A stretch of 64,000 bases of DNA, taken from Miltoncostaea oceani. Lineage in GTDB: Bacteria; Actinomycetota; Thermoleophilia; Miltoncostaeales; Miltoncostaeaceae. The stretch covers positions 2,617,001 through 2,681,000 of the forward strand of contig NZ_CP064356.1 in NCBI RefSeq assembly GCF_018141545.1, written 5' to 3'. The translations under genes and the position numbers were made by a program. Positions 46,208-57,770 of this stretch are shown here, piece by piece. How positions within the stretch are numbered: the stretch's first letter is position 1; each line of letters starts with the position of its first letter. A model generated the notes under the pieces. The model had not been told where the DNA came from, did no database searches, and saw nothing but the letters and a program-made list of their open reading frames with translations.

Positions 46208-47002
46208 CTAGGGCGTCAGGTCGCGGCGCTCCACCCGGGTCAGGGCGACGGCGGCGGTGACGAGGGCGAGACCCGCGAGGGCCAGCGCGTCGACGGGGCG
46301 CAGGCCGGCGCCGCCGATGACGGCCGGCGGGTCGAGGTAGTGGAAGATCGACAGCGGCCCGAGCGGCTCGGCGATCGACCAGACCTGCGAGAGGTAGTCG
46401 AGGGCGTACGAGACGAGGAGGAACCCGGCGGCCCAGCCGACGGCCCGGCCCCCCGTCCGCACCAGGGAGGTCACGAGGAGCGTGACCCCGCCGACGGCGA
46501 GGAAGCAGAGGTAGCCCGCGAGCGCCGCCAGGGCGAGCGGCCCGGCGTCGACCGGCGACAGGTCGTCCACCGTCAGGGCGGCGACGAGGCCGCCCGCGTA
46601 GCCGCCGGCGACCACCACCGCGAGCCCGGTCGCCATGGCCAGGAAGTGCGCCCCCAGCCAGCGGGCGGGCGGCAGCGGGCGCGCCAGCACGAGCTCCGCC
46701 GTGCCGTCCTCCGCCTCCCGGGCCGGCGCCGCCGCCATCGAGATCGCCAGGGCGCCCTGGATCGCGAGGGCGACGGGATGGAGGTAGCCGGAGCCCGCGT
46801 ACCCCGTCGGGCTGGCGATGTCGGCGCTGCCGGCCAGGGCCCGCAGCGCGGGCGGCAGGGCGTCGACGAGCTGGCGGATCGCGTTCTGGTCGACGCTCGC
46901 GTACGACAGCCCGACGACCAGCTCGAAGAGCCCGAACCCGACGGCGAGCAGAACGATGCGGGCCCGGGCGCGTTCGAGGGCCAGCCCGTAGATCGTCCTC
47001 AC
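46208..47002 (-). CDS. ABC-2 type exporter, permease subunit
   Basis: A 264-residue membrane protein with six hydrophobic segments. SASVDQNAIRQLVDALPPAL is a typical ABC-2 extracytoplasmic loop, EAEDGTAELVLARPLPPARW is the conserved ABC-2 (NatB/CcmB-like) cytoplasmic motif after TM2, and GRAVGWAAGFLLVSYALDYL lies before the last helix. It pairs with the ATPase encoded upstream, whose stop it overlaps (GTGA). Substrate unknown; a drug or lipid is usual. Confidence 0.9.
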   Translation of the reverse strand: MRTIYGLALERARARIVLLAVGFGLFELVVGLSYASVDQNAIRQLVDALPPALRALAGSADIASPTGYAGSGYLHPVALAIQGALAISMAAAPAREAEDGTAELVLARPLPPARWLGAHFLAMATGLAVVVAGGYAGGLVAALTVDDLSPVDAGPLALAALAGYLCFLAVGGVTLLVTSLVRTGGRAVGWAAGFLLVSYALDYLSQVWSIAEPLGPLSIFHYLDPPAVIGGAGLRPVDALALAGLALVTAAVALTRVERRDLTP

Positions 47003-47904
47003 GCGGGCCGCCCGTCGGCGTCGCGGTAGAGGTCGCGGAACGCGTCCTCCAGGCTCGCCGGGGCGATGGTCACGTCGTCGACGGGCAGGCGCGACAGCGC
47101 GCCGAGCACGCCCGCCGGGTCCCCGGCGAGCGCGAACCGGTGGACGGCCCCCCGCACCTCGGCGTCGCCCACCCCCGGTCCCGCGTACCGCGCCGGGTCG
47201 ACGGGCTCCGAGAACTGGACCTCGACGCTGCGGGTGCGGGCGCGCCGCAGGTCGGACAACGGACCGGCGAACAGCAGGCGCCCCCCGCGGACCATCGCGA
47301 CCCGGTCGCAGAGCTCCTCGACCTCCGCCAGGACGTGGCTCGAGAAGAAGATCGTGCGGCCCGCGCGGGAGCGGGCGGCGAGCCAGTCGAGCAGGCGCGA
47401 CTGGATGACGGGGTCGAGGCCGCCGGTGGGCTCGTCGAGGATCGCGAGCGGGGGGTCGTGCTGCAGGGCGGCGACGAGGCCGAGCTTCTGCTTCATGCCC
47501 CGCGAGTACTCGCGCACCCGGCGCCGCAACGCCGACGGGTCGAGCTCGAGGGTCGCGCACAGCTCCTCGCGCAGCACCGGCGGGCGCGGGTGGAGACGCG
47601 CGAGGGCGTCGAGGGTGCGCGCCCCGGTCAACGACGCCCACAGGCCGAGCTCGCCCGGCAGGTAGCCCACGGCGGCGAGCGCGCCCATCCGGTCGGACGC
47701 GACGTCGTGCCCCATGACGGACACGCGGCCCCCCGTCGGGCGGACGAGGCCGAGGGCGAGGCGGATGAACGTCGTCTTGCCCGCGCCGTTCGGCCCGAGG
47801 AAGCCGAAGCACTCGCCGGCCCCGACGACGAGGTCGATGTGGTCGACGCCGGCCGACGGGCCGTACATCCTTGTCAGCTCCGCGGCCTCGATGGCGTGGT
47901 CCAC
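46999..47904 (-). CDS. ABC-2 type exporter, ATPase subunit
   Basis: A 301-residue ATPase of the CcmA/NodI/BcrA group. Walker A is FLGPNGAGKTTFIRLALGLV, the signature is REYSRGMKQKLGLVAALQHD, Walker B is LAILDEPTGGLDPVI, and FFSSHVLAEVEELCDRVAMV contains the switch His. The C-terminal extension of about 80 residues is typical. The GTG start is eight bases after a TACCCT hexamer, so the message is nearly leaderless, and only 24 bases separate it from the divergent gene. Confidence 0.94.
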   Translation of the reverse strand: MDHAIEAAELTRMYGPSAGVDHIDLVVGAGECFGFLGPNGAGKTTFIRLALGLVRPTGGRVSVMGHDVASDRMGALAAVGYLPGELGLWASLTGARTLDALARLHPRPPVLREELCATLELDPSALRRRVREYSRGMKQKLGLVAALQHDPPLAILDEPTGGLDPVIQSRLLDWLAARSRAGRTIFFSSHVLAEVEELCDRVAMVRGGRLLFAGPLSDLRRARTRSVEVQFSEPVDPARYAGPGVGDAEVRGAVHRFALAGDPAGVLGALSRLPVDDVTIAPASLEDAFRDLYRDADGRPA

Positions 47905-47928
47905 GCCGAGGAAGGGTAGCCCAGCGCC

Positions 47929-48555
47929 ATGAAGCTGAGCCTGACGTACGCGGACGACGACGGAGCCGGATGGCTCGCGGCCGAGCCGCCCTACATGCAG
48001 CGCGCCTCCCACGCGGTCGTCGCCGACGGGGGCGTGTGGCTCGTCGACCCGGTCGACGGGGAGGGCCTCGACGACATCCTCGCGCCCCTCGGGGAGGTCC
48101 GCGGGGTGCTGCAGCTGCTCGGCCGCCACCCCCGCGACTGCGCCGCCCTCGCCGCGCGCCTCGGCGTGCCGCACCACGTCACGCCGACGGACGGCGTGCC
48201 CGGGCTGTCGCTCCAGGCGATCACCGTCGTCGACCGCCCCTGGTGGCGCGAGGTCGCCCTGTGGGCGCCGCGCACCCGGTCGCTGATCGTGCCCGAGTCC
48301 CTCGGGACGGCCCCCTACTACCTCACCGGCGACGACCTCCTCGGCGTCCACCCCATGATGCGGATGACGCCTCCGCGGGGGCTCGCCGCGTTCGACGCCG
48401 CCCGCCTGCTGCCCGGCCACGGCGCGCCGGTCGCCGGGGCCCACGTGGCGGAGGCGATCCGCGACGTGCTCGACCGCAGCCGCCGGGACATCCCGCGCGT
48501 CGCGCTCCGGCTCGCCCGCCACCGGGGGCGCCCGCCGGCCACCGCCGCCGCCTGA
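47929..48555 (+). CDS. MBL-like protein without canonical metal ligands
   Basis: A 208-residue protein with the outline of a metallo-beta-lactamase fold. PPYMQRASHAVVADGGVWLVDP forms the early strands, GVLQLLGRHPRDCAALAARLG replaces the loop that normally holds HxHxDH, and ARLLPGHGAPV is the GHG-type strand near the end. The lack of the HxHxDH motif suggests a non-hydrolytic or altered role. ATG start 24 bases from the divergent ABC ATPase. It converges on malQ with a three-base gap. Confidence 0.75.
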   Translation: MKLSLTYADDDGAGWLAAEPPYMQRASHAVVADGGVWLVDPVDGEGLDDILAPLGEVRGVLQLLGRHPRDCAALAARLGVPHHVTPTDGVPGLSLQAITVVDRPWWREVALWAPRTRSLIVPESLGTAPYYLTGDDLLGVHPMMRMTPPRGLAAFDAARLLPGHGAPVAGAHVAEAIRDVLDRSRRDIPRVALRLARHRGRPPATAAA

Positions 48556-48558
48556 GCC

Positions 48559-49809
48559 TCAGGGCAGGCGGCCCGCCCGGGCGGTCTCGGTGCGCAGCCA
48601 CGCCGCCAGCTCCGGCGTCAGCTCGCCCGGGCGCAGCCGCCACGACCAGTTGCCGTCCGAGGTGCCGGGGGTGTTGAGGCGGGCGTGGGACCCGAGGCCG
48701 AGCAGGTCCTGCGCCGTCAGCACCGCGAGCCGGGCCCGGGACGACAGGGCGAGGCGCATCAGCATCCGCTCCGGCCGCTCCTCGTCGATCCCGGCGTGGA
48801 GGGCCGCGGCGGTCGCGTCCCGGCGGGCGTCGTCGCCGGCCGTGTCCCACCACCCCCGGGCGGTGTCGTTGTCGTGGGTGCCGACGTAGACGACGCAGCG
48901 CTCGGGGTGGTGCTCGGGGCGGTGGGTGTTGTCGTCGCCGCCGGGGAACGCGAACTGCAGCACCCGCATGCCGGGCAGGTCGAGCCGCTCCAGGAGGTCC
49001 CGGACGCCGTCGGTGATGATCCCGAGGTCCTCGGCCACGAGCGACAGCGGCCCGAGCTGCGCCCGGGCGGCCTCGATGACGTCGGCGCCGGGCCCGGGGC
49101 GCCACTCGCCCTCGCGCGCCGTCGGGGCGTCGCGCGGCACCGCCCACCACGAGTCGAACGCGCGGAAGTGGTCGATGCGGGACCCGTCGTGCAGCTCGGC
49201 GCTGCGCGCCAGCCGCTCGATCCACCAGCGGAACCCGTCGGCCCGCATCGCGTCCCAGTCGTACGTCGGGTTGCCCCAGAGCTGGCCGTCGTCGCTGAAG
49301 GCGTCCGGCGGGACGCCCGCGACGGGGTCGTCGCGGAACAGGGAGGGGTGGGCGATCGCGTCGGCGCTGCCGGGGGCCACGTAGAACGGCAGGTCGCCGA
49401 GGATGCGGACGCCGCGCGCGGCGGCATGGGCCCGCAGCGCCCCCCACTCCCGGTCGAACCGCACCTGGTCGGCGACCGCCCCGGGACCGGCGACGCGCTC
49501 CCAGTCGTCGATCCAGTAGGCGTTGCGGTCCCGGAACGCGGCGATCTCGTCGTCGCCGACGGGCGCGTCGGGGGCGGCGAGCAGGTCGGCGCGTCCCGCG
49601 AAGGCCGAGGGGCTCGCGTACGGCGACCCGAGCGCGTCGGGGGGCGTCAGGGGCAGCACCTGCCACCACGCCTGCCCCGCGTCGGCCAGCCAGTCGATGA
49701 CGGCGTGGGCCTCGGGGCCGAGACGGCCCCCGGGGAGGGAGGTGACGTGCAGGAGGACCCCCGAGCGGCGCTCGCCGGCCGGATCGTGTTGTGTCGCGCG
49801 GGCGGTGAT
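48559..49809 (-). CDS. malQ: 4-alpha-glucanotransferase
   Basis: About 416 residues of GH77. GVLLHVTSLPGGRLGPEAHA at the N-terminus, GQAWWQVLPLTPPD, and GSPYASPSAFAG are signatures. The nucleophile Asp is in SRIDHFRAFDSWW, the acid/base Glu in LVAEDLGIIT, and the third Asp in VGTHDNDTARGWW. It moves glucan chains between maltodextrins. It is about 80 residues shorter than Thermus MalQ, lacking the segment between the SAFAG motif and the RDRNAYWIDDW helix. The start is odd: an in-frame TAG at 49819-49821 is followed by no ATG, GTG or TTG before the conserved region; an ATC at 49809 six bases after TAGCCT is the best guess. Confidence 0.9.
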   Translation of the reverse strand: MTARATQHDPAGERRSGVLLHVTSLPGGRLGPEAHAVIDWLADAGQAWWQVLPLTPPDALGSPYASPSAFAGRADLLAAPDAPVGDDEIAAFRDRNAYWIDDWERVAGPGAVADQVRFDREWGALRAHAAARGVRILGDLPFYVAPGSADAIAHPSLFRDDPVAGVPPDAFSDDGQLWGNPTYDWDAMRADGFRWWIERLARSAELHDGSRIDHFRAFDSWWAVPRDAPTAREGEWRPGPGADVIEAARAQLGPLSLVAEDLGIITDGVRDLLERLDLPGMRVLQFAFPGGDDNTHRPEHHPERCVVYVGTHDNDTARGWWDTAGDDARRDATAAALHAGIDEERPERMLMRLALSSRARLAVLTAQDLLGLGSHARLNTPGTSDGNWSWRLRPGELTPELAAWLRTETARAGRLP

Positions 49810-49815
49810 CGGGAA

Positions 49816-49825
49816 AGGCTACGCT
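49816..49825. promoter_or_regulatory. Overlapping divergent -10 elements of malQ and glgE
   Basis: TACGCT (49820-49825, plus strand) faces glgE, and TAGCCT (minus strand, 49816-49821) faces malQ, sharing the bases 49820-49821. Only 27 bases separate the two coding regions. The polymerases would exclude each other, so glucan building and disproportionation may be traded off. Promoter activity is inferred. Confidence 0.5.
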
Positions 49826-49836
49826 CCGTGACGCCT

Positions 49837-51750
49837 GTGGAGTCCACACCGCCCCGCACGCCACCGCCGCGCATCCTGATCCTCGACCTGCGACCGTCGA
49901 TCGAGGGCGGGCGCTGGCCGGTCAAGCGCACCCTCGGCGACGCCGTCGTCGTGGAGTGCGACATCGTGCGCGACGGCCACGAGCAGCTCCGCGCCGTCGT
50001 GCGCCACCGGCCCCCGGGCTCGTCCGGGTTCGTCGAGGAGCCCCTCGGCCAGGTCGACGCCGACCTCTGGCGCGGCGGGTTCGTGACGTCCGGGCTGGGC
50101 CGCCACCGCTTCCAGGTGGAGGCGTGGGTCGACCCGTTCGCGTCGTGGCGGTCGGAGATCGAGCGCAAGCTCGCCGCCGGCCAGGAGGACCTCGAGAGCG
50201 AGATCACCGAGGGCGCCGCCCTGCTGGAGGCCGCCGCCGGCGGCCTGCGGGCCGCCGACCGGAAGGTCGTGGCCGCCGCGGTCGACGCGTTGCGCTCCCC
50301 CGGGGCGCCGACCGAGCGGACCGCCCCGGTCCTCGGGTCCGAGGTCGCCGCCGCGATGGGCCGGGTGCGCGAGCGCCCCGAGCGCGTGCGGTCCGCGACC
50401 CTCGAGGTGGACGTCGACCGCGAACGGGCCCGGGTGGGCGCCTGGTACGAGCTGTTCCCCCGGTCGTGGGGCGGCCTCGCGGGCGTGGAGGAGCGCATCC
50501 CAGAGATCGCCGACCTCGGGTTCGACGTGCTCTACCTGCCGCCGATCCACCCGATCGGCACGACCCACCGCAAAGGCCGCAACAACTCGCCGACCGCGGA
50601 GCCCGGCGAGCCCGGCAGCCCGTGGGCGATCGGCGCCGCCGAGGGCGGGCACACCGCCGTCAACCCCGAGATCGGGACGCTCGCCGACCTCGAGAGCCTC
50701 GTCCGCACGGCGGGCCGCCACGGCGTCGAGATCGCCCTCGACTTCGCGATCCAGTGCTCCCCCGACCACCCGTGGCTGCAGGAGCACCCCGACTGGTTCC
50801 ACCGCCGCCCCGACGGCACGCTCAAGTACGCCGAGAACCCGCCCAAGCGCTACCAGGACATCTACAACGTCAACTTCGGCAGCGACGACTGGCGGGCGCT
50901 GTGGGGCGCGCTGCACGACGCCGTCGTGTTCTGGGTCGACCGGGGCGTCCGCGTGTTCCGGGTGGACAACCCCCACACGAAGCCGATCCCGTTCTGGGAG
51001 TGGCTGATCCGGACCGTGCGCGAGGCGCACCCCGACGTCGTGTTCCTGGCCGAGGCGTTCACCAGCCCGGCGCGCATGTACGCGCTCGCGAAGGCGGGCT
51101 TCAGCCAGTCGTACACCTACTTCACGTGGAAGAACTCCGCCGAGGAGCTCGCCGGGTACGTCACCGAGCTCGCGGGCGCCCCCTCCGAGTTCTTCCGGCC
51201 CAACTTCTTCGCGAACACGCCGGACATCCTCCACGAGTACCTCCAGCAGGGGGGACGCCCGGCGTTCGAGGCGCGGCTCGTGCTCGCCGCGACCCTGTCG
51301 CCGGCCTACGGCATCTACTCCGGGTTCGAGAACCTGGAGGGGACGCCGGTCGCGCCCGGCAGCGAGGAGTACCTGGACTCCGAGAAGTACGAGGCGAAGG
51401 AGCGGACGCTGGACGGTCCGCTGCTGCCCCTCGTGCGGCGCCTGAACGAGATCCGGCGCGCGTCGCCGCCGCTGCGGCGCATCGACGTGCGCTTCGTCCC
51501 GACCGAGAACCCGGCGCTGCTCGCCTACGTCAAGGGCCACGGCGCGGGCGCGATCATCGTCGTCGTCAACGTCGACCCGCACGCCGCCCAGGAGGGGATC
51601 GCCGACCTGCCGGCCGACCTCGGCCTGCCGGGCGGGTTCGCCGTGCGGGACCTCGTCACGGGCGACGTCTACCGCTGGCACGTCGGCAGGAACTACGTCC
51701 GACTGGATCCGGCGGTGACGCCGGCACACGTACTGAGGGTGGAGGCTTGA
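49837..51750 (+). CDS. glgE: Alpha-1,4-glucan:maltose-1-phosphate maltosyltransferase
   Basis: A 637-residue GH13_3 enzyme that extends alpha-1,4-glucan with maltose from maltose-1-phosphate. The N-terminal domain has RWPVKRTLGDAVVVECDI. WYELFPRSWGG, VLYLPPIHPIGTTHRKGRNN, DFAIQCSPDHPWLQEHPDWF and ENPPKRYQDIYNVNF are diagnostic of GlgE. The nucleophile Asp is in RVFRVDNPHTKP and the acid/base Glu in VFLAEAFTSPARM. Two GTGs fit; the second (49837) is chosen because the first lies two bases from a TACGCT -10. First gene of the operon. Confidence 0.95.
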   Translation: MESTPPRTPPPRILILDLRPSIEGGRWPVKRTLGDAVVVECDIVRDGHEQLRAVVRHRPPGSSGFVEEPLGQVDADLWRGGFVTSGLGRHRFQVEAWVDPFASWRSEIERKLAAGQEDLESEITEGAALLEAAAGGLRAADRKVVAAAVDALRSPGAPTERTAPVLGSEVAAAMGRVRERPERVRSATLEVDVDRERARVGAWYELFPRSWGGLAGVEERIPEIADLGFDVLYLPPIHPIGTTHRKGRNNSPTAEPGEPGSPWAIGAAEGGHTAVNPEIGTLADLESLVRTAGRHGVEIALDFAIQCSPDHPWLQEHPDWFHRRPDGTLKYAENPPKRYQDIYNVNFGSDDWRALWGALHDAVVFWVDRGVRVFRVDNPHTKPIPFWEWLIRTVREAHPDVVFLAEAFTSPARMYALAKAGFSQSYTYFTWKNSAEELAGYVTELAGAPSEFFRPNFFANTPDILHEYLQQGGRPAFEARLVLAATLSPAYGIYSGFENLEGTPVAPGSEEYLDSEKYEAKERTLDGPLLPLVRRLNEIRRASPPLRRIDVRFVPTENPALLAYVKGHGAGAIIVVVNVDPHAAQEGIADLPADLGLPGGFAVRDLVTGDVYRWHVGRNYVRLDPAVTPAHVLRVEA

Positions 51751-51755
51751 CCACG

Positions 51756-53927
51756 ATGACCGGCATCGAGCAGGACATCGCACTTCTCGCGGCGCGGGAC
51801 CACCACGAGCCACACCGTGTGCTGGGGGTCCACGGGACCGGGGCCGCGCGCGTCGTGCGCGTCTGGCGCCCCGGGGCCGACGCCGTCCGGGTGATCCCCG
51901 ACGGCGGCGCGGCGATCGACCTGCCCCACCGGTCCTCGGGACTGTGGGAGGCGCCGCTGCCTGGCGACGGCCCCCTCGCCTACGAGGTCGAAACCTCCCA
52001 CGGCGGGCACGTCCACCGCGCCCGCGACCCCTACGCGTTCCTGCCGACGCTCGGGGAGCTCGACCTGCACCTCGTCGGAGAGGGCCGCCACCAGGCGCTC
52101 TGGGACGTCCTCGGCGCGCACCCGCGCGAGATCGACGGCACCACCGGTGTCGCGTTCGCGGTGTGGGCGCCGTCGGCGCGGTCGATCAGCGCCGTCGGAG
52201 ACTGGAACGGGTGGGACGGCCGCGTGCACCCGATGCGCTCGCTCGGCTCCTCCGGCGTCTGGGAGCTGTTCGTCCCCGGCATCGGCGTCGGCGAGCACTA
52301 CAAGTTCGAGGTCCGGGGCGCCGACGGCTCCCTGCGCCTGAAGGCCGACCCCCTCGCCGCCGAGGCCGAGGTGCCGCCGCGGACGGCCTCCGTCGTCAGC
52401 CGCAGCGCCCACGAGTGGCGCGACGGCGCCTGGATGGAGGCCCGCGCGGCGCGCCGGCCGCACGCCGAGCCGGTGTCGGTCTACGAGGTGCACCTGCCGT
52501 CGTGGCGCCTGAACCCGCTGGAGGGGAACCGCCCCCTCACCTACCGGGAGCTCGGCGTCGAGCTCGGCGACTACGCCCGCGACATGGGGTTCACCCACGT
52601 CGAGCTGCTGCCGGTGATGGCGCACCCCTTCTCGGGGTCCTGGGGGTACCAGGTCACCTCGTACTTCGCGCCGACCCCGACCCTCGGGTCCCCCGACGAC
52701 CTGCGGGAGATGATCGACCTGCTCCACGAGCGGGGCATCGGCGTGATCATGGACTGGGTCCCCGCCCACTTCCCCCGCGACGAGTTCGCCCTCTCGCGCT
52801 TCGACGGGACGGCACTGTACGAGCACGACGACCCGCGGCGCGGCGCCCACCCCGACTGGGGCACGCTGATCTTCAACTACGGCCGCAACGAGGTCCGCAA
52901 CTTCCTCGTGGCGAGCGCCCTCCACTGGATGCGCGAGTACCACGCCGACGGCCTGCGCGTGGACGCCGTCGCGTCGATGCTCTACCGCGACTACTCCCGT
53001 GCGGCGGGCGAGTGGCTGCCCAACGAGTACGGCGGGCGGGAGGACCTCGAGGCGATCGGGTTCCTGCGCGAGCTGAACGTCATCACCCACGGCGCCGAGC
53101 CCGGCGTGATGATGGCGGCCGAGGAGTCCACCGCCTGGCCGGCCGTCTCGCGCCCCACCGACCTCGGCGGCCTCGGGTTCGACCTCAAGTGGAACATGGG
53201 GTGGATGCACGACACGCTCGAGTACTTCGCGCTCGACCCGATCCACCGCCGCTACCACCACGACGAGCTCACCTTCAGCCTCGTCTACGCCTTCACCGAG
53301 CAGTTCGTGCTGCCGCTCTCCCACGACGAGGTGGTGCACGGCAAGGGCTCGCTGATCTCCCGGATGCCGGGCGACGAGTGGCAGAAGCACGCCAACCTGC
53401 GCGCCCTCTACGGCTACATGTGGGCGCACCCCGGCAAGAAGCTGATCTTCATGGGCGCCGAGATCGCCCAGGAGCAGGAGTGGAGCCACGAGCGCAGCCT
53501 CGACTGGCACCTCCTCGACGCGCCCCGCAACGCGGGGATGCAGCGGCTGGTGCGCGACCTCAACCACGTCTACCGCGACACCCCCGCCCTGTGGGAGCTC
53601 GACGCCGAGGGCGCCGGGTTCCGCTGGCTCGTGGTGGACGACCGCGACATGAACGTCGTCGCGTTCGCGCGGTTCTCGGCGACGGGCCACCCGGTGGTGG
53701 CCGTCGCGAACATGTCGCCCGTGCCGCGGCTCGCGTACCGGTTGCCGCTGCCGCGGGGCGGGTACTGGCGCGAGGTGCTGAACACGGATTCGGAGCTGTA
53801 CGGCGGGGCGAACCTCGGCAACCTCGGCGGCGTCCACGCCGAGGAGCGCGCATGGGGCGGGGAGTCCTGGTCGGCCGACGTCACGGTGCCCCCGCTGGGG
53901 GTGGTCTGGCTGACGCCGGATGCCTGA
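51756..53927 (+). CDS. glgB: 1,4-alpha-glucan branching enzyme
   Basis: A 723-residue GH13_9 enzyme making alpha-1,6 branches. It has an extra N-terminal N1 domain (DHHEPHRVLGVHG), then the CBM48 module (FAVWAPSARSISAVGDWNGW). HVELLPVMAHPFSGSWGYQV, the nucleophile Asp in [16 protein letters not shown], the Glu in MMAAEESTAWPAVSRP and LPLSHDEVVHGKGSL are all present. The ATG at 51756 lies ten bases after GGAGG and five after the glgE stop. It branches GlgE's linear product, so the pair can make glycogen-like or capsular glucan. Confidence 0.96.
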   Translation: MTGIEQDIALLAARDHHEPHRVLGVHGTGAARVVRVWRPGADAVRVIPDGGAAIDLPHRSSGLWEAPLPGDGPLAYEVETSHGGHVHRARDPYAFLPTLGELDLHLVGEGRHQALWDVLGAHPREIDGTTGVAFAVWAPSARSISAVGDWNGWDGRVHPMRSLGSSGVWELFVPGIGVGEHYKFEVRGADGSLRLKADPLAAEAEVPPRTASVVSRSAHEWRDGAWMEARAARRPHAEPVSVYEVHLPSWRLNPLEGNRPLTYRELGVELGDYARDMGFTHVELLPVMAHPFSGSWGYQVTSYFAPTPTLGSPDDLREMIDLLHERGIGVIMDWVPAHFPRDEFALSRFDGTALYEHDDPRRGAHPDWGTLIFNYGRNEVRNFLVASALHWMREYHADGLRVDAVASMLYRDYSRAAGEWLPNEYGGREDLEAIGFLRELNVITHGAEPGVMMAAEESTAWPAVSRPTDLGGLGFDLKWNMGWMHDTLEYFALDPIHRRYHHDELTFSLVYAFTEQFVLPLSHDEVVHGKGSLISRMPGDEWQKHANLRALYGYMWAHPGKKLIFMGAEIAQEQEWSHERSLDWHLLDAPRNAGMQRLVRDLNHVYRDTPALWELDAEGAGFRWLVVDDRDMNVVAFARFSATGHPVVAVANMSPVPRLAYRLPLPRGGYWREVLNTDSELYGGANLGNLGGVHAEERAWGGESWSADVTVPPLGVVWLTPDA

Positions 53928-55643
53928 GGCGCCCCTGCCCTGGGAGGAGCCCCTCGGGGCACGGCCGCTCGGCGACGGACGCACCGCGTTCCGGGTGTGG
54001 GCGCCACGGGCGTCGGCGGTCACGGTGGTGCGGGACGGCGGCGAGACCCCGCTGCGGGACGTCGGCGGCGGCGTCTTCGCGGGCGAGGCCACCGCGTCGC
54101 CCGGCGACGACTACCGCCTCCGCGTCGACGACGGCGACCCGTTGCCCGACCCCTGCTCGCGCTTCCAGCCGGAGGGGGTCCGCGGCCCGTCGCGGATCGT
54201 CGACCCGGCCGCCTGGGAGTGGACCGACGCCGGCTGGCCGGGGCTCGACCCCGCCGCGCTCGTCGTCTACGAGCTGCACGTCGGCACCTTCACGCCGGAG
54301 GGCACGTTCGCCGCGGTCGCCGCACGGCTGCCGGAGCTGCGCGAGCTGGGCGTCACCGCGATCGAGCTGCTGCCCGTCGCGACGTTCCCGGGTGAGCGGA
54401 ACTGGGGCTACGACGGCCTCCACACGTGGGCGCCGCACCCGGCGTACGGCGGCCCCGACGGGCTCGCGGCGCTGGTCGACGCGGCCCACCGCGAGGGGCT
54501 CGGCGTGATCATGGACGTCGTCTACAACCACCTCGGCCCCGGGTCGGAGACCCTCGAGGCGTTCGGGCCGTACCTGTCGGCCAAGCACGGCACGCCGTGG
54601 GGCGACGCCGTCAACTTCGACGACGCCGACTGCGGCGGCGTTCGGGAGTGGGCGATCCAGAACGCCTGCATGTGGGTGCGCGACCTGCACATGGACGGCC
54701 TGCGGGTCGACGCCGTCCACGCCATCCACGACGAGGGCGCCCGGCACGTCCTGGCGGAACTCTGCGACCGGGTCCGCGCCGCCGCCCACGTCCCGCCCGT
54801 GCTGATCGCCGAGAGCGACCTGAACGACCCCCGCACCGTGACCCCCGTGGCCCTCGGGGGCTGGGGCTTCGACGCCCAGTGGGCCGACGACCACCACCAC
54901 GCCGTCCACGCGCACCTCACCGGCGAGCGCGACGGCTACTACGGCGACTACGCCGGCGTCGCCGAGCTCGCGGCGACGGCGCGCACGCCCTTCGTCTACG
55001 ACGGGCGCTGGTCGCCGTTCCGCCGCCGCCGCCACGGCGGCCCCGCCGACGGCCTGCCGCCGGAGCGGTTCGTGGTCTGCGCCCAGAACCACGACCAGGT
55101 CGGCAACCGCGCGGTCGGCGACCGCCCCCCGCCGGAGACCCGCCGTCTCGCCGCCCTCTGGACCCTCCTCTCCCCGTTCACCCCGATGATCTTCATGGGC
55201 GAGGAATACGGCGAGACGCGCCCCTTCCAGTTCTTCACGGACCACATCGACCCGTTCATCGCCGACGCCACCCGCGACGGGCGGCGCCGCGAGTTCGCAT
55301 CGTTCGAGGGCTTCTCCGGCGAGGAGGTCCCCGACCCCCAGGATCCGGCGACCTTCGCGCGGTCGGTGCTCGACCCCGGCGCCGGCGACCCGGCGGTGCG
55401 CGAGCTGTACCGGCGGCTCCTCGCGGTCCGGGCGTGGCTGCCCCGCGAACGGCCCGTCGTGCGGTACGACGCGTCGGGCTGGGTGGCGTCGCGGCGGGGC
55501 GCGGTGACGGTGGCGGGGAACTTCGGCGACGAGCGGGCGGAGGTGCCGGTGGGAGCGAGCGAGCTGGTCCTGGCGACGGACGACGGCGTGACCCTCGCCG
55601 GCGGGGTGCTGCACCTGCCGCCCCGGACGGGCGCGGTGACCCG

Positions 55644-55647
<4 letters not shown>
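53920..55647 (+). CDS. treZ: Malto-oligosyltrehalose trehalohydrolase
   Basis: A 575-residue GH13_10 enzyme that releases trehalose from maltooligosyl-trehalose. [20 protein letters not shown] is the family signature, [20 protein letters not shown] follows, the nucleophile Asp is in [18 protein letters not shown], the Glu in [13 protein letters not shown], and [14 protein letters not shown] carries the third Asp. It overlaps the glgB end by eight bases and glgX by four. It acts after TreY, encoded two genes on. Confidence 0.95.

Positions 55648-57766
<2,119 letters not shown>

Positions 57767-57770
<4 letters not shown>

Noticed and set aside
49819-51813. 664-residue minus-strand frame opposite glgE and similar frames opposite glgB and glgX
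   Set aside because: Antisense artefacts with no motifs; the plus-strand GH13 genes carry all catalytic residues.
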